A stretch of 64,000 bases of DNA from TMED78 sp036337035. Its GTDB lineage: Bacteria; Pseudomonadota; Gammaproteobacteria; Steroidobacterales; Rariloculaceae. Position numbers and translations under genes: made by a program. Shown one piece after another: positions 51,823 through 60,671 of the stretch (its first letter is position 1; every line of letters starts with the position of its first letter). The notes beneath the pieces were generated by a model. That model worked only from the letters and a program-made list of their open reading frames with translations, had not been told where the DNA came from and searched no databases. The stretch lies in assembly GCA_036337035.1 (NCBI GenBank), contig JAYZFC010000010.1:55985-119984 (forward strand). The letters run 5' to 3'.

Positions 51823-53008
51823 ATCTACATTTTTGCTAGCCTTTCTTTTTATTATTGCAGCTGCTGCTGGCTGGGTTTTTGCACATTATTCATCATATAT
51901 TAGCAAGTCTGATATAAAGCCATTAAAAATTCACTCAGATTACATAAAAGGATTGAATCTAGTTTTAAATAAAAAAAATGATGAAGCTTTAGAATTATTT
52001 ACAAAGTTAGCTAAAATTGATGACGATACATTAGAAACACATTTTGCTTTAGGTCATCTGTTTAGGAGAAGGGGTGAGACTGATAGAGCTATTAAAGTTC
52101 ATCAAAATATTCTTGCTAGACCTAATTTAAACAATAAACAAAGACAACAAGCACTTTTCTCTTTAGCGCAAGATTATTATGGTGCAGGTTTATTTGGAAG
52201 AGCCGAAAGCATCTTTAGTCAACTTACCAATGAATCTGGAGTTAATACATCTGCCTTGGAACAATTAGTAGACATATATGAAAAGGAAAGAAACTGGGAA
52301 AAAGCTATAAATGTTCATCGAAAGCTCGAATTAGTTACTGGTAAGAAATCTCCACAGATTGCACACTATTATTGTGAATTAGCAGAAATTTCAAGATTAA
52401 GTGGAGATCTGGATTCTGCTCGAAAACATTTGAAAAGCTCTGTAAGGAGTGAATCTGGTGTATACAGAGGTAACTTAATAAGAGCAGCAATTGCTAAAGA
52501 GGATGAAGATTTTGCACAGGCTATTCGTCTATATCAAAAATCAATAGAATTTGACAAAAGACTATTAGTTGAAGTCTTGCCTAATTTTTTATTTTGTTAT
52601 AAAAAACTAAATAGAGAGAATGATTTTTCTGATTACATCAATCAGCTTGTTTCTAAAGACGGTAACACTGAATATTACTTAGCTTATTCATCAATCATAA
52701 ATCAGCTTTCAACTGATAAGAATTTATATAAGTATGTTTTGTCTTTTTATACAAACCATGACCTAATTTCTGAATTTATTGATTTAGATTATTTTTCTAG
52801 CATTTCATTTGATAAACAAATTAATAAAATATCTAATATTTCTAATATACTTAGAAAAATAGCATTAGAGAGTTCTCGTTATTGTTGTACTGTTTGTGGA
52901 TATGGCGCAAAGAGAATTATTTGGCAGTGCCCTAGTTGTAAGCAGTGGGAGACGGTTATGCCAAAACAAATCATTGAATTTGAGAAGCTCTTTACTAAAG
53001 CTAACTAA
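51812..53008 (+). CDS. lapB: Lipopolysaccharide assembly protein B (LapB/YciM)
   Basis: A 398-residue protein: one N-terminal membrane span (about 8-24), a run of TPR repeats (about 40-330; for example DDTLETHFALGHLFRRRGETDRAIKVHQNIL), and a C-terminal rubredoxin-like zinc site CTVCGYGAKRIIWQCPSCKQWET. In E. coli it promotes FtsH-mediated LpxC degradation. Starts inside lapA. Confidence 0.95.
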   Translation: MPTESTFLLAFLFIIAAAAGWVFAHYSSYISKSDIKPLKIHSDYIKGLNLVLNKKNDEALELFTKLAKIDDDTLETHFALGHLFRRRGETDRAIKVHQNILARPNLNNKQRQQALFSLAQDYYGAGLFGRAESIFSQLTNESGVNTSALEQLVDIYEKERNWEKAINVHRKLELVTGKKSPQIAHYYCELAEISRLSGDLDSARKHLKSSVRSESGVYRGNLIRAAIAKEDEDFAQAIRLYQKSIEFDKRLLVEVLPNFLFCYKKLNRENDFSDYINQLVSKDGNTEYYLAYSSIINQLSTDKNLYKYVLSFYTNHDLISEFIDLDYFSSISFDKQINKISNISNILRKIALESSRYCCTVCGYGAKRIIWQCPSCKQWETVMPKQIIEFEKLFTKAN

Positions 53009-53031
53009 ATAATGAGCAAGAGATTAAGATA

Positions 53032-53820
53032 ATGATACATACTGCTGTATTTCCAGTTGCAGGAAAAGGAACGCGCTTCCTGCCTGCAACCAAATCAACT
53101 CCTAAGGAAATGTTCCCAATAATTGATAGACCATTAATTCAATATGCTATTGATGAGGCTTTAGCTGCTGGCGCAAAAAAATTAGTATTTATATTAAGCG
53201 ACTCTAAGCTATTTATTAAGAATTATGTTCTTGATTTATTACCTAAGGATATTGATTGTATTTTTGTTAATCAAGATCAGCCATTAGGCCTTGGCCATGC
53301 TGTGCTTCTTTCTAAAGAAATTGTTGGCGATAATCCTTTTTATGTTCATTTAGTTGACGATTTAATTTATAGCCAAGAGCCATGCTTAAAACAAATGTGT
53401 AGTTATTTTAGTAAACACGATTGTTCAGTTATAGGTGTAGAAAAAGTACAAAAAAAAGAAACAAGCCAGTATGGTATTGTTGATATAAATGACAGTACTA
53501 ACAATATAAGCAATATTATTGAAAAACCAAGTCCTGATGAGGCGCCATCTGATCTAGCTGTTGTTGGAAGATATATTTTAACTCCAAGAATATTTGGTAT
53601 TCTTTTGAATCAAGGCAAAGGGAAAGACGGTGAAATTCAATTAACAGATGCAATTTCTTCATTGCTATTAGAAGAGCCTGTTCATGCTTTTCCTTTCGAA
53701 GGTATAAGGTATGATTGTGGAAATAAATTAGGCTATCTTAAGGCAAACATAGAATATGGATTAAGAAATACTGATTTAGGTGATAGTTTTTTAGACTATC
53801 TTAAGTCATTAAGGATCTAA
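53032..53820 (+). CDS. galU: UTP-glucose-1-phosphate uridylyltransferase (short form)
   Basis: A 262-residue nucleotidyltransferase making UDP-glucose for LPS and glycans. FPVAGKGTRFLPATKSTPKEMFPIIDRPLIQYAIDEALAAGAK is the nucleotide site. GLGHAVLLSKEIVGDNPFYVHLVDD, SDLAVVGRYIL, DGEIQLTDAISSLLLEEPVHAFPFEG and DCGNKLGYLKANIEYGLR follow. About 30 residues shorter than typical GalU; the missing part is the helical stretch after the SDSK region. Probably active because all motifs remain. Confidence 0.92.
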   Translation: MIHTAVFPVAGKGTRFLPATKSTPKEMFPIIDRPLIQYAIDEALAAGAKKLVFILSDSKLFIKNYVLDLLPKDIDCIFVNQDQPLGLGHAVLLSKEIVGDNPFYVHLVDDLIYSQEPCLKQMCSYFSKHDCSVIGVEKVQKKETSQYGIVDINDSTNNISNIIEKPSPDEAPSDLAVVGRYILTPRIFGILLNQGKGKDGEIQLTDAISSLLLEEPVHAFPFEGIRYDCGNKLGYLKANIEYGLRNTDLGDSFLDYLKSLRI

Positions 53821-53831
53821 ACACCTTAGAT

Positions 53832-54998
53832 TTAATCTTTTGAGTATTTCTTCCTGATTTCTTCATTATGTTCTCCTAATTGAGGAGGGTGCCTTCTATA
53901 GGTAGGACCATTTTGTGATATATTTATTGGGTTGCCAATTGATTTAATAATACCTAATGCTGGGTGTTCAATTTCAACAATCATATTTCTAGATTTAAGG
54001 TGGGCATCTTCAAGTGTTTCATCAGGAAAATTTATTGGTCCAGCAGGTATATCTTCATTAATGAATTGCTCTATCCAATAATCTGCATTTTTCTTAACCA
54101 TTATTTTCTCGAGAATCTTTATTAAATCATGTCTATTATCATTTCGTTTTGCATTAGTGATAAATTTTGGATCATTCATAACACTTTCAGTTATTTGTAG
54201 AATTCTACAGAACTTTTTCCATAATCTTTCTGTACCTATAGCTATTATGAGCATTTTATCTTTAGCTTTTAACGGCTGATAAGGACATATTGTAGGATGA
54301 GCGTTGCCCATTCTAGCAGGTCTTTTATTGTCCATAAAAAAGCTACTACCAATATTAGCTAACCATGTAGTCTGAGCATCAACTAAAGCTATATCAATAA
54401 AATCACCATTGAGCTTTTTATTACAATCTCTTTTGTATAGCGAGGAGAGTATTCCAATAGTAGCGTAAATACCTGCACTAATATCAGCCATTGCTGATGG
54501 GTATCTAGCAGGACTTGATTCTTTACTTCCTGTTAAAGACATTAGGCCGGCTTCCCCTTGAGCTAAAATATCATAACCAGGCCTACCAGCTTTTAAACCT
54601 GAGTGACCATATCCACTGATTGCTACATAAATAAGCTTAGGATTCATCTTGCGTAATAAATCAGGATCAATATTATTTTTTTTAAGAGAGTCCATTTTTG
54701 GATTATTAGTTATAAAAACATCTGAGTCTTTTATTAATCTATAAAATAACTCTATATCATCGTTTGATTTTATATCCAGCTCTAGACTTCTTTTATTACG
54801 ATTAGTTGATAAAAAGTAAGCACTTTCACCTTGAAGAAAAGGTGGCCCCCAGCCTCTTGATTGATCACCTATTTCAGGCCTTTCTATTTTAATTACATCT
54901 GCTCCTAAGTCACCTAGCAGCATAGATGAATAAGGACCTGCTAATGCTTCGGTCATTTCTATAACTTTAATACCTTCTAATGGTAATGAATTGCTCAA
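53832..54998 (-). CDS. Class III (CaiB/BaiF) CoA-transferase
   Basis: A 388-residue enzyme moving CoA between carboxylates. LEGIKVIEMTEALAGPYSSMLLGDLGADVIKIERPEIGDQSRGWGPPF is the classic start, then YFLSTNRNKRSLELDIK. The probable catalytic Asp lies in YPSAMADISAGIYATIGILSSLYKR (about residue 167). ATG 54998, divergent from the LeuA-family gene. Substrates could be glutarate, carnitine-like or oxalate-like acids; sequence alone does not decide. Confidence 0.9.
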   Translation of the reverse strand: MSNSLPLEGIKVIEMTEALAGPYSSMLLGDLGADVIKIERPEIGDQSRGWGPPFLQGESAYFLSTNRNKRSLELDIKSNDDIELFYRLIKDSDVFITNNPKMDSLKKNNIDPDLLRKMNPKLIYVAISGYGHSGLKAGRPGYDILAQGEAGLMSLTGSKESSPARYPSAMADISAGIYATIGILSSLYKRDCNKKLNGDFIDIALVDAQTTWLANIGSSFFMDNKRPARMGNAHPTICPYQPLKAKDKMLIIAIGTERLWKKFCRILQITESVMNDPKFITNAKRNDNRHDLIKILEKIMVKKNADYWIEQFINEDIPAGPINFPDETLEDAHLKSRNMIVEIEHPALGIIKSIGNPINISQNGPTYRRHPPQLGEHNEEIRKKYSKD

Positions 54999-55027
54999 AG
55001 TTGAATCCTACTGAATATATATTTCAA

Positions 55028-55053
55028 TGATTTAATTATATAAAATTAAATCA
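55028..55053. repeat. Inverted repeat in the divergent promoter region
   Basis: TGATTTAAT (55028-55036) and ATTAAATCA (55045-55053) are perfect 9-base arms around 8 bases. It lies between the CoA-transferase (minus) and the LeuA-family gene (plus). A dimeric regulator could bind here, but AT-rich palindromes arise easily by chance. Confidence 0.45.
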
Positions 55054-55126
55054 AATATATATAACTATTTATTAAAACAAGTTTAAAGTAGAATAATAAT
55101 TAGTATTTTTTTTTGGTGATTTGATG

Positions 55127-56671
55127 ATGAATAAGTCAAAATTAATTTCTATAATGGATACAACTTTGAGAGATGGTGAGCAGACGCCAGATATTTCCTA
55201 TACAGCTTCAGAAAAGCTCCATGTAGCAAGGATGTTACTTAAAGACCTTAATGTTGATCGGATTGAAATTGCTTCAGCCAGAACATCAAAAGGTGAGTTT
55301 GAATCTTCGAAAAGAATTGCAGATTGGGCAAAAAACAAAGACTATATTGATAGAATTGAAATATTAGGTTTTTGTGATCATAAACTTTCAGCTGATTGGT
55401 TAAATAATGCTGGACTGAAAGTATTAAATCTTTTAGCTAAAGGCTCAGAATTACACTGTAGAAGACAGTTACGCATGACACCAGATCAACACCTAAAATC
55501 AGTTCATAAGACTGTCGATTATGCTAATGAAATCGGCCTATCTGTCAATATATATCTTGAAGATTGGTCAAATGGTATAAAAGATAACCCTAACTATGTT
55601 ATAGATTTTGTCAACCAGGCCTCTAAAATGAATATTAAAAGAATTTTATTAGCTGATACGCTTGGAATTTTATCACCTATGAAAGTCTCTAAATATATAT
55701 CTTTTATGGTCAAAGAATGGCCTGATATGATTTTTGATTTTCATGGCCATAATGATTACGGACTAGCTACTGCTAATGCTCTTGCTGCTATTACTGCCGG
55801 AGCAAAAGGAATACATACAAGCGTAAATGGACTAGGAGAGAGAGCGGGAAATATTTCACTGTCAGAGATTGTTGCTTCTATTAATGATCATACTAACTAC
55901 TCAACAAGTATTTCTGAAGAGTCTTTATATAAAGCTTCTAATTTAGTCGAAACATTTAGTGGAAAAAATATTGCCGCAAATACTCCTATTCTAGGCAGCG
56001 ATGTTTTTACACAAACAGCTGGTATACATGCTGATGGTGACGCAAAGGGCAATCTTTATGAAACCAAATTAGCACCAAAAAGGTTCGGCAGAGAGAGGCG
56101 TTATGCTTTAGGTAAATTATCTGGTAAAGCCTCACTGGATCATAACTTAGCTAAGCTTGGTATAAATCTATCTGAGAAAAATAAAAAGATTGTTTTGAAT
56201 AGAATTATTGAGTTAGGTGATAGAAAGCATAATGTAGTTCCAGAAGATCTATTAATGATAATCGCCGATGTTTTGAAGACACCATCTGATCAAATTATTA
56301 GAATTGAGAATTATAAAATTAAAATTTCTTCTAACTCTATTCCTGAGGCATATGTTTCTATTAAATATAAGGGTAAAGAATTTTCAGCTTCAGGTAAGGG
56401 AGATGGAGGATATGATGCTTTTATGACTGCTCTTAAGGAGGCAACAAGTCATTTTAAATTATACCTACCTTTGTTGGCTGATTATAGGGTAAGGATAGCT
56501 CCTGGAGGAAAAACGGAAGCATTGGTAGAAACCCTAATCAGATGGGGATCTAAAGATGACGAGAGTAAGAGTTTTGTTACAGTGGGTGTTGATTCGGATC
56601 AGACTGCTGCTGCAGTAATAGCAACAGAGAAAATGCTAAATATAATTATTCATAAATCTATGATTGATTAA
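55127..56671 (+). CDS. Alpha-isopropylmalate synthase/citramalate synthase family enzyme
   Basis: A 514-residue DRE-TIM metallolyase-type acyltransferase. Three successive start codons occur (TTG 55121, ATG 55124, ATG 55127); GGTGA at 55115-55119 best fits the last. MDTTLRDGEQTPDISYTASEKLHVARML is the catalytic start. Metal His residues are in FDFHGHNDYGLATANALAAITAG. ERAGNISLSEIVASI follows. The C-terminal LeuA dimer/allosteric domain (about 375-510) includes GDGGYDAFMTALK. It could be 2-isopropylmalate or citramalate synthase; no other leu or ile gene is nearby, so I leave the symbol open. Confidence 0.87.
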   Translation: MNKSKLISIMDTTLRDGEQTPDISYTASEKLHVARMLLKDLNVDRIEIASARTSKGEFESSKRIADWAKNKDYIDRIEILGFCDHKLSADWLNNAGLKVLNLLAKGSELHCRRQLRMTPDQHLKSVHKTVDYANEIGLSVNIYLEDWSNGIKDNPNYVIDFVNQASKMNIKRILLADTLGILSPMKVSKYISFMVKEWPDMIFDFHGHNDYGLATANALAAITAGAKGIHTSVNGLGERAGNISLSEIVASINDHTNYSTSISEESLYKASNLVETFSGKNIAANTPILGSDVFTQTAGIHADGDAKGNLYETKLAPKRFGRERRYALGKLSGKASLDHNLAKLGINLSEKNKKIVLNRIIELGDRKHNVVPEDLLMIIADVLKTPSDQIIRIENYKIKISSNSIPEAYVSIKYKGKEFSASGKGDGGYDAFMTALKEATSHFKLYLPLLADYRVRIAPGGKTEALVETLIRWGSKDDESKSFVTVGVDSDQTAAAVIATEKMLNIIIHKSMID

Positions 56672-56701
56672 TTTTTTTGCTAGTGGTTTATTCTTAAATA
56701 G

Positions 56702-56777
56702 TGGCTCCCGCGCCCGGACTCGAACCAGGGACCAATTGATTAACAGTCAATCGCTCTACCAACTGAGCTACGCGGGA
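56702..56777 (-). tRNA. tRNA-Asn (GUU)
   Basis: A 76-base cloverleaf on the minus strand. Acceptor TCCCGCG pairs with CGCGGGA, discriminator G and encoded CCA. D-arm GCTCAGTTGGTAGAGC, anticodon loop CTGTTAA with GUU, and T-arm with TTCGAGT. All standard positions are present. Confidence 0.97.
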
Positions 56778-56908
56778 ATAACTATTTATATATAATGAGG
56801 TTGCTAATTTTCTAGTATAGACAATCACAAGTCAATTTTTCCTTTCTGTTTATCTGGATCTCTATTAGTTTTTTTGTAATTATCTATTTTTTTGTAGACT
56901 GCATTTTT

Positions 56909-58930
56909 ATGAAAAAACATTCATTTAAGCTATATTCAGACTTCCAATTAGCTGGAGATCAACTACCCGCTACAAATAAATTATGCACAGGACTAGAAAA
57001 TGATCTAAAAAAACAAACTTTATTAGGCGTGACTGGCTCTGGTAAGACATTTACTATGGCTAATATTATTAGTAGATTGGAGAGACCAACTCTAATATTG
57101 GCGCATAATAAAACTTTAGCCGCACAGCTATATGGCGAGATGAAGGAATTTTTTCCTAATAATGCAGTTGAGTATTTTGTTTCTTATTATGATTATTATC
57201 AGCCAGAAGCTTATGTTCCTTCGTCAGATACATATATTGAGAAAGATGCATCTATAAATAGTCATATTGAACAAATGAGATTATCAGCAACTAAATCTCT
57301 TATAGAAAGACCTGACTCAATAATCGTTGCTACAGTATCTGCTATATATGGATTAGGTGACCCTAAGGCCTATATGAGTATGGTCTTACATCTCAAAATT
57401 GGTGATGCAGCAAGCCAAAGGGATGTTGTAAATAAGCTTTCAAGCCTTCAATATATTCGTAACCCTTTTGATCTAACGAAAGGTAGTTTTAGGGTGCGTG
57501 GAGATATTATTGATATTTTTCCTGCTGAATCTGAAAGAGATTCAGTTAGAATTGAGCTTTTTGATGATCAGGTGCAATCTATAAATTATTTTGACCCATT
57601 GACTGGTAATGTAAGTCAAGATATACCGAGAGTAACTATATACCCTAAAACTCATTATGTGACACCTAAAGAGACGCTTTTAAGAAGCGTTAAAGAGATA
57701 AAGAAAGAGCTTATATCTCAGTTAAAACAACTTAAATTAGAAAATAAATTGCTAGAGGCGCAGAGACTTGAGCAGAGAACCAATTTTGATATCGAGATGA
57801 TAAAGGAGATTGGATATTGCACGGGAATCGAAAATTACTCAAGATATCTTTCTGGTAGAAAACCTGGGGAACCTCCACCTACTCTCCTCGACTATCTTCC
57901 TAATAAAGCACTTTTATTTGTTGATGAGAGTCATGTAACGATTCCCCAGCTTAAGGGCATGTTTAATGGTGATAGATCAAGAAAAACAACACTTGTTGAG
58001 CATGGTTTTAGGCTACCTTCTGCATTAGACAATAGACCTTTGTGTTTTGAGGAGTTTGAGAATCTTTCGCCACAAACAATATATGTATCAGCTACCCCAG
58101 GCCGCTATGAAAAGGAATATTCTGAAAGTACGGTGGAACAGCTAGTCAGGCCAACCGGCTTGCTAGATCCAGAGGTTGAGGTAAGAAAAGTCTCTATACA
58201 AGTTGATGATGTTTTATCTGAAATTAATTTAAGAGTTAAAAGCAAGGAGAGAGTCCTTATTACAACTTTAACAAAGAGAATGGCTGAAGATTTATCAGAC
58301 TACCTTCAAGATAATGCTGTTAAGGTAAGGTATCTTCATTCAGATATTGAAACAGTAGAAAGAACAGAAATTATTAGAGATCTTAGGTTAGGTATATTTG
58401 ATGTGTTAGTAGGTGTTAATTTGCTAAGAGAAGGTCTGGATATGCCAGAAGTATCTTTAGTTGCAATATTTGATGCGGATAAGGAGGGTTTTTTGCGTTC
58501 TGAAGGTGCCTTAATTCAAACAATTGGTCGAGCAGCAAGAAATATTAATGGCAAAGCTATACTTTATGGCGACAATATTACCAATTCTATGAAGAGAGCT
58601 ATAGATGAAACTAATAGAAGGAGGAAAAAACAGGAATTATTTAATTCTGCTAATAATATTAAGCCAAGATCTATAATAAAAGATGTCCCAGATATTATGG
58701 AAGGAGCTAGAGCTTCTATTAATAAAAAAAATAAGAAGAGCAAAGCCCAAAATACTTATAAATTAGGTAATTCTTCTCCTGAAGAGTTATCAAAAATTAT
58801 AATTGATTTAGAGAAGAAGATGCATGAATATGCACATAATTTAGAATTTGAGAAAGCTGCTGAATTAAGAGATAGAATCACCTCACTGAACCAGAGCAGC
58901 TTAGGAATTAAGGTTCCGAAAGTAATCTAA
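56909..58930 (+). CDS. uvrB: Excinuclease ABC subunit B (UvrB)
   Basis: A 673-residue damage-verification helicase of nucleotide excision repair. Walker A LLGVTGSGKTFTMAN (about residue 39). The beta-hairpin YVSYYDYYQPEAYVPSSDTYIEKDASIN inserts into DNA. Walker B is LLFVDESHVTIPQ. GVNLLREGLDMPEVSLVAIFDADKEGFLRS and QTIGRAARN are helicase motifs V and VI. A UVR domain (about 628-665) ends the protein. ATG 56909. Full length. Confidence 0.97.
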   Translation: MKKHSFKLYSDFQLAGDQLPATNKLCTGLENDLKKQTLLGVTGSGKTFTMANIISRLERPTLILAHNKTLAAQLYGEMKEFFPNNAVEYFVSYYDYYQPEAYVPSSDTYIEKDASINSHIEQMRLSATKSLIERPDSIIVATVSAIYGLGDPKAYMSMVLHLKIGDAASQRDVVNKLSSLQYIRNPFDLTKGSFRVRGDIIDIFPAESERDSVRIELFDDQVQSINYFDPLTGNVSQDIPRVTIYPKTHYVTPKETLLRSVKEIKKELISQLKQLKLENKLLEAQRLEQRTNFDIEMIKEIGYCTGIENYSRYLSGRKPGEPPPTLLDYLPNKALLFVDESHVTIPQLKGMFNGDRSRKTTLVEHGFRLPSALDNRPLCFEEFENLSPQTIYVSATPGRYEKEYSESTVEQLVRPTGLLDPEVEVRKVSIQVDDVLSEINLRVKSKERVLITTLTKRMAEDLSDYLQDNAVKVRYLHSDIETVERTEIIRDLRLGIFDVLVGVNLLREGLDMPEVSLVAIFDADKEGFLRSEGALIQTIGRAARNINGKAILYGDNITNSMKRAIDETNRRRKKQELFNSANNIKPRSIIKDVPDIMEGARASINKKNKKSKAQNTYKLGNSSPEELSKIIIDLEKKMHEYAHNLEFEKAAELRDRITSLNQSSLGIKVPKVI

Positions 58931-58958
58931 AAGTAATATAATTTTACAATATTAATAT

Positions 58959-59033
58959 AGTCGCGTAGCTCAGGGGTAGAGCATCACCTTGACATGGTGG
59001 GGGTCGGTGGTTCGAAACCACTCGCGACTACCA
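58959..59033 (+). tRNA. tRNA-Val (GAC)
   Basis: A 75-base cloverleaf. Acceptor AGTCGCG pairs with CGCGACT, discriminator A, encoded CCA. Anticodon arm TCACC-TTGACAT-GGTGG gives anticodon GAC. The T-arm is GGTGG-TTCGAAA-CCACT. The anticodon arm and variable region are close to E. coli tRNA-Val(GAC). Ends 23 bases before the next coding start. Confidence 0.97.
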
Positions 59034-59056
59034 TATTCTTAAGCTAAGGAAAAAAA

Positions 59057-60082
59057 ATGAAAATTAATTTTGTATTTCTAATATCTTTATCTATATTTTT
59101 TTCTAATGATAGCTTTTCTCATCATTCTAATGCACCACATTACGATAGAGATAAGCCAATTAGTATAATTGGTATCGTTGAGGAGTTTGATTTCGTAAAC
59201 CCACATTCTTTTTTATATATTAGGTCAGATTTAAATGGAGAATCTGTTGTTTGGGAGTGTGAGATGCAAACAGCCAATACTCTTATTAAACAAGGATGGA
59301 CAGCAAATCAGTTTGAAGTTGGTCAACAAGTGATAGTTAACGCAATAGCTGCTAGAAGAGACCCATTAGGGTGCTCATTTACAAATGCTGAAATGCCTGA
59401 TGGATCAATTATTAATAGAAGCGGCTCAATAGAAACACCAGAAGAAATAGCGTTTAACTATGATAGAGAAATATTGATTAATAATAAGCCAAATTTTAAA
59501 GGACCATGGAAAAGAGATCTCGCTAATAGAGGAATGGGGTTAGGCCCTGGATCTCAAAGACCTCAAGTAGATAGACTAACAGATAAAGGATTAATTGCAG
59601 CTGAGTCCTATGATGAGCGTTTTGATGACCCATCATTTCAATGTAGCGCTTCTAGTATTTCAAGGGTTTGGTCAGAACCGGGTACAGTTACTGATATTAT
59701 TCAAACAGAAGAATTTATTCATATAATTCACGAATATATGGATACTACTAGAGTAGTTATCTTAACTGAAGATCATCAGCCATCTTATGTTGATAGGCCT
59801 TATGGCCACTCAATAGGATGGTATGAGGGTAATACGCTTGTTATAGATACTATTGGTTTTGAAGGTGGTGTTTTGACGCCTCATCCAGGAGTAATGCATA
59901 GTAATCAGCTGCATATGATAGAAAGGCTTCATCTAAATGATGACGGCATGAGTTTCGTTGTTTCTTGGGTAGCTGAAGATCCTTTATATTTTAAGACTCC
60001 ATTTGAGGGAACAAGGCATTTTATACCTTCGGCATATGATATAGAGCCATATGGGTGCATACCTGAAATAGCAAAAAGATAG
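59057..60082 (+). CDS. Secreted fusion of DUF6152 and its partner domain
   Basis: A 341-residue exported protein joining two families that are separate genes elsewhere in this window. Signal peptide 1-21 with likely cleavage SFS-HHSN, again exposing His-His. The DUF6152 part (about 22-130) has FDFVNPHSFLYI and VVWECEMQTANTLIKQGW. The partner part (about 145-340) has PNFKGPWKR, LTDKGLIAAESYDERFDDPSFQCS, DIIQTEEFIHIIHEYMDTTRVV, HSIGWYEGNTLVIDTIGF and HMIERLHL, with the late Cys in EPYGC. The AAGGA ribosome site is 8 bases before ATG 59057. It lies directly after tRNA-Val. The joint function is unknown, but the fusion argues that the two domains work together. Confidence 0.78.
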   Translation: MKINFVFLISLSIFFSNDSFSHHSNAPHYDRDKPISIIGIVEEFDFVNPHSFLYIRSDLNGESVVWECEMQTANTLIKQGWTANQFEVGQQVIVNAIAARRDPLGCSFTNAEMPDGSIINRSGSIETPEEIAFNYDREILINNKPNFKGPWKRDLANRGMGLGPGSQRPQVDRLTDKGLIAAESYDERFDDPSFQCSASSISRVWSEPGTVTDIIQTEEFIHIIHEYMDTTRVVILTEDHQPSYVDRPYGHSIGWYEGNTLVIDTIGFEGGVLTPHPGVMHSNQLHMIERLHLNDDGMSFVVSWVAEDPLYFKTPFEGTRHFIPSAYDIEPYGCIPEIAKR

Positions 60083-60128
60083 GTAATTTTTTCTATTTTT
60101 TTAATTTTCTGAGATAATTATATTAAAT

Positions 60129-60536
60129 ATGATTAAGACACAATTATTAGGAGATAAGTTTTCTGTCGGGCTATCAATAGGGTGTCTTGTACACTGCCTT
60201 TTTTTCCCAACTTTTCTTATTGCGATTTCTAGCTTTATAACTTTTTCCTATCATGAAGAGTTGGTTCACTTGGTTATTTTGCTATTTGCTGTCCCTATAA
60301 GTATTTTTTCTTTATATTTAGGCCTGAATAATCATAGAAAGTATTCAGTCTTTGTTATTGGCCTTATTGGTTTATCTCTTCTTATATTGGCAGTTTATTT
60401 AGGAGTTACTGTACTTGGAGATCTAGGTGAAAAATATATGACTATATTTGGTTCAATTTTAGTTTTCTTTGCTCATTTAAGAAATTATCAAATTTGTAAA
60501 AATTTATTGTGCAAATGCCATGATAAAAAAAAATAG
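60129..60536 (+). CDS. MerC-like small membrane protein
   Basis: A 135-residue protein with four hydrophobic segments. The early Cys pair in IGCLVHCLFFPTF, inside the first span, resembles MerC mercury transporters. A Cys pair also ends the protein (LLCKCHDKKK). Many MerC-domain proteins lie outside mer operons and their substrate is unknown; no merA, merT or merP is seen here. Starts 46 bases after the fusion gene. Confidence 0.72.
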   Translation: MIKTQLLGDKFSVGLSIGCLVHCLFFPTFLIAISSFITFSYHEELVHLVILLFAVPISIFSLYLGLNNHRKYSVFVIGLIGLSLLILAVYLGVTVLGDLGEKYMTIFGSILVFFAHLRNYQICKNLLCKCHDKKK

Positions 60537-60671
60537 GATAAGATATTTTTTTAAAGTTAGACTCAATAATTTTTAGTAATACCAATCAAATTTATAAGAT
60601 AATAATTAATTTTTCTACTTATTTATTATTCTATTAAACACTAAGTTTGTTTTTTTATTATACTTAAGTTT

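Noticed and set aside
60129..60536. Mercury resistance operon
   Set aside because: Only a MerC-like protein is present; merA, merT, merP and merR are absent nearby.
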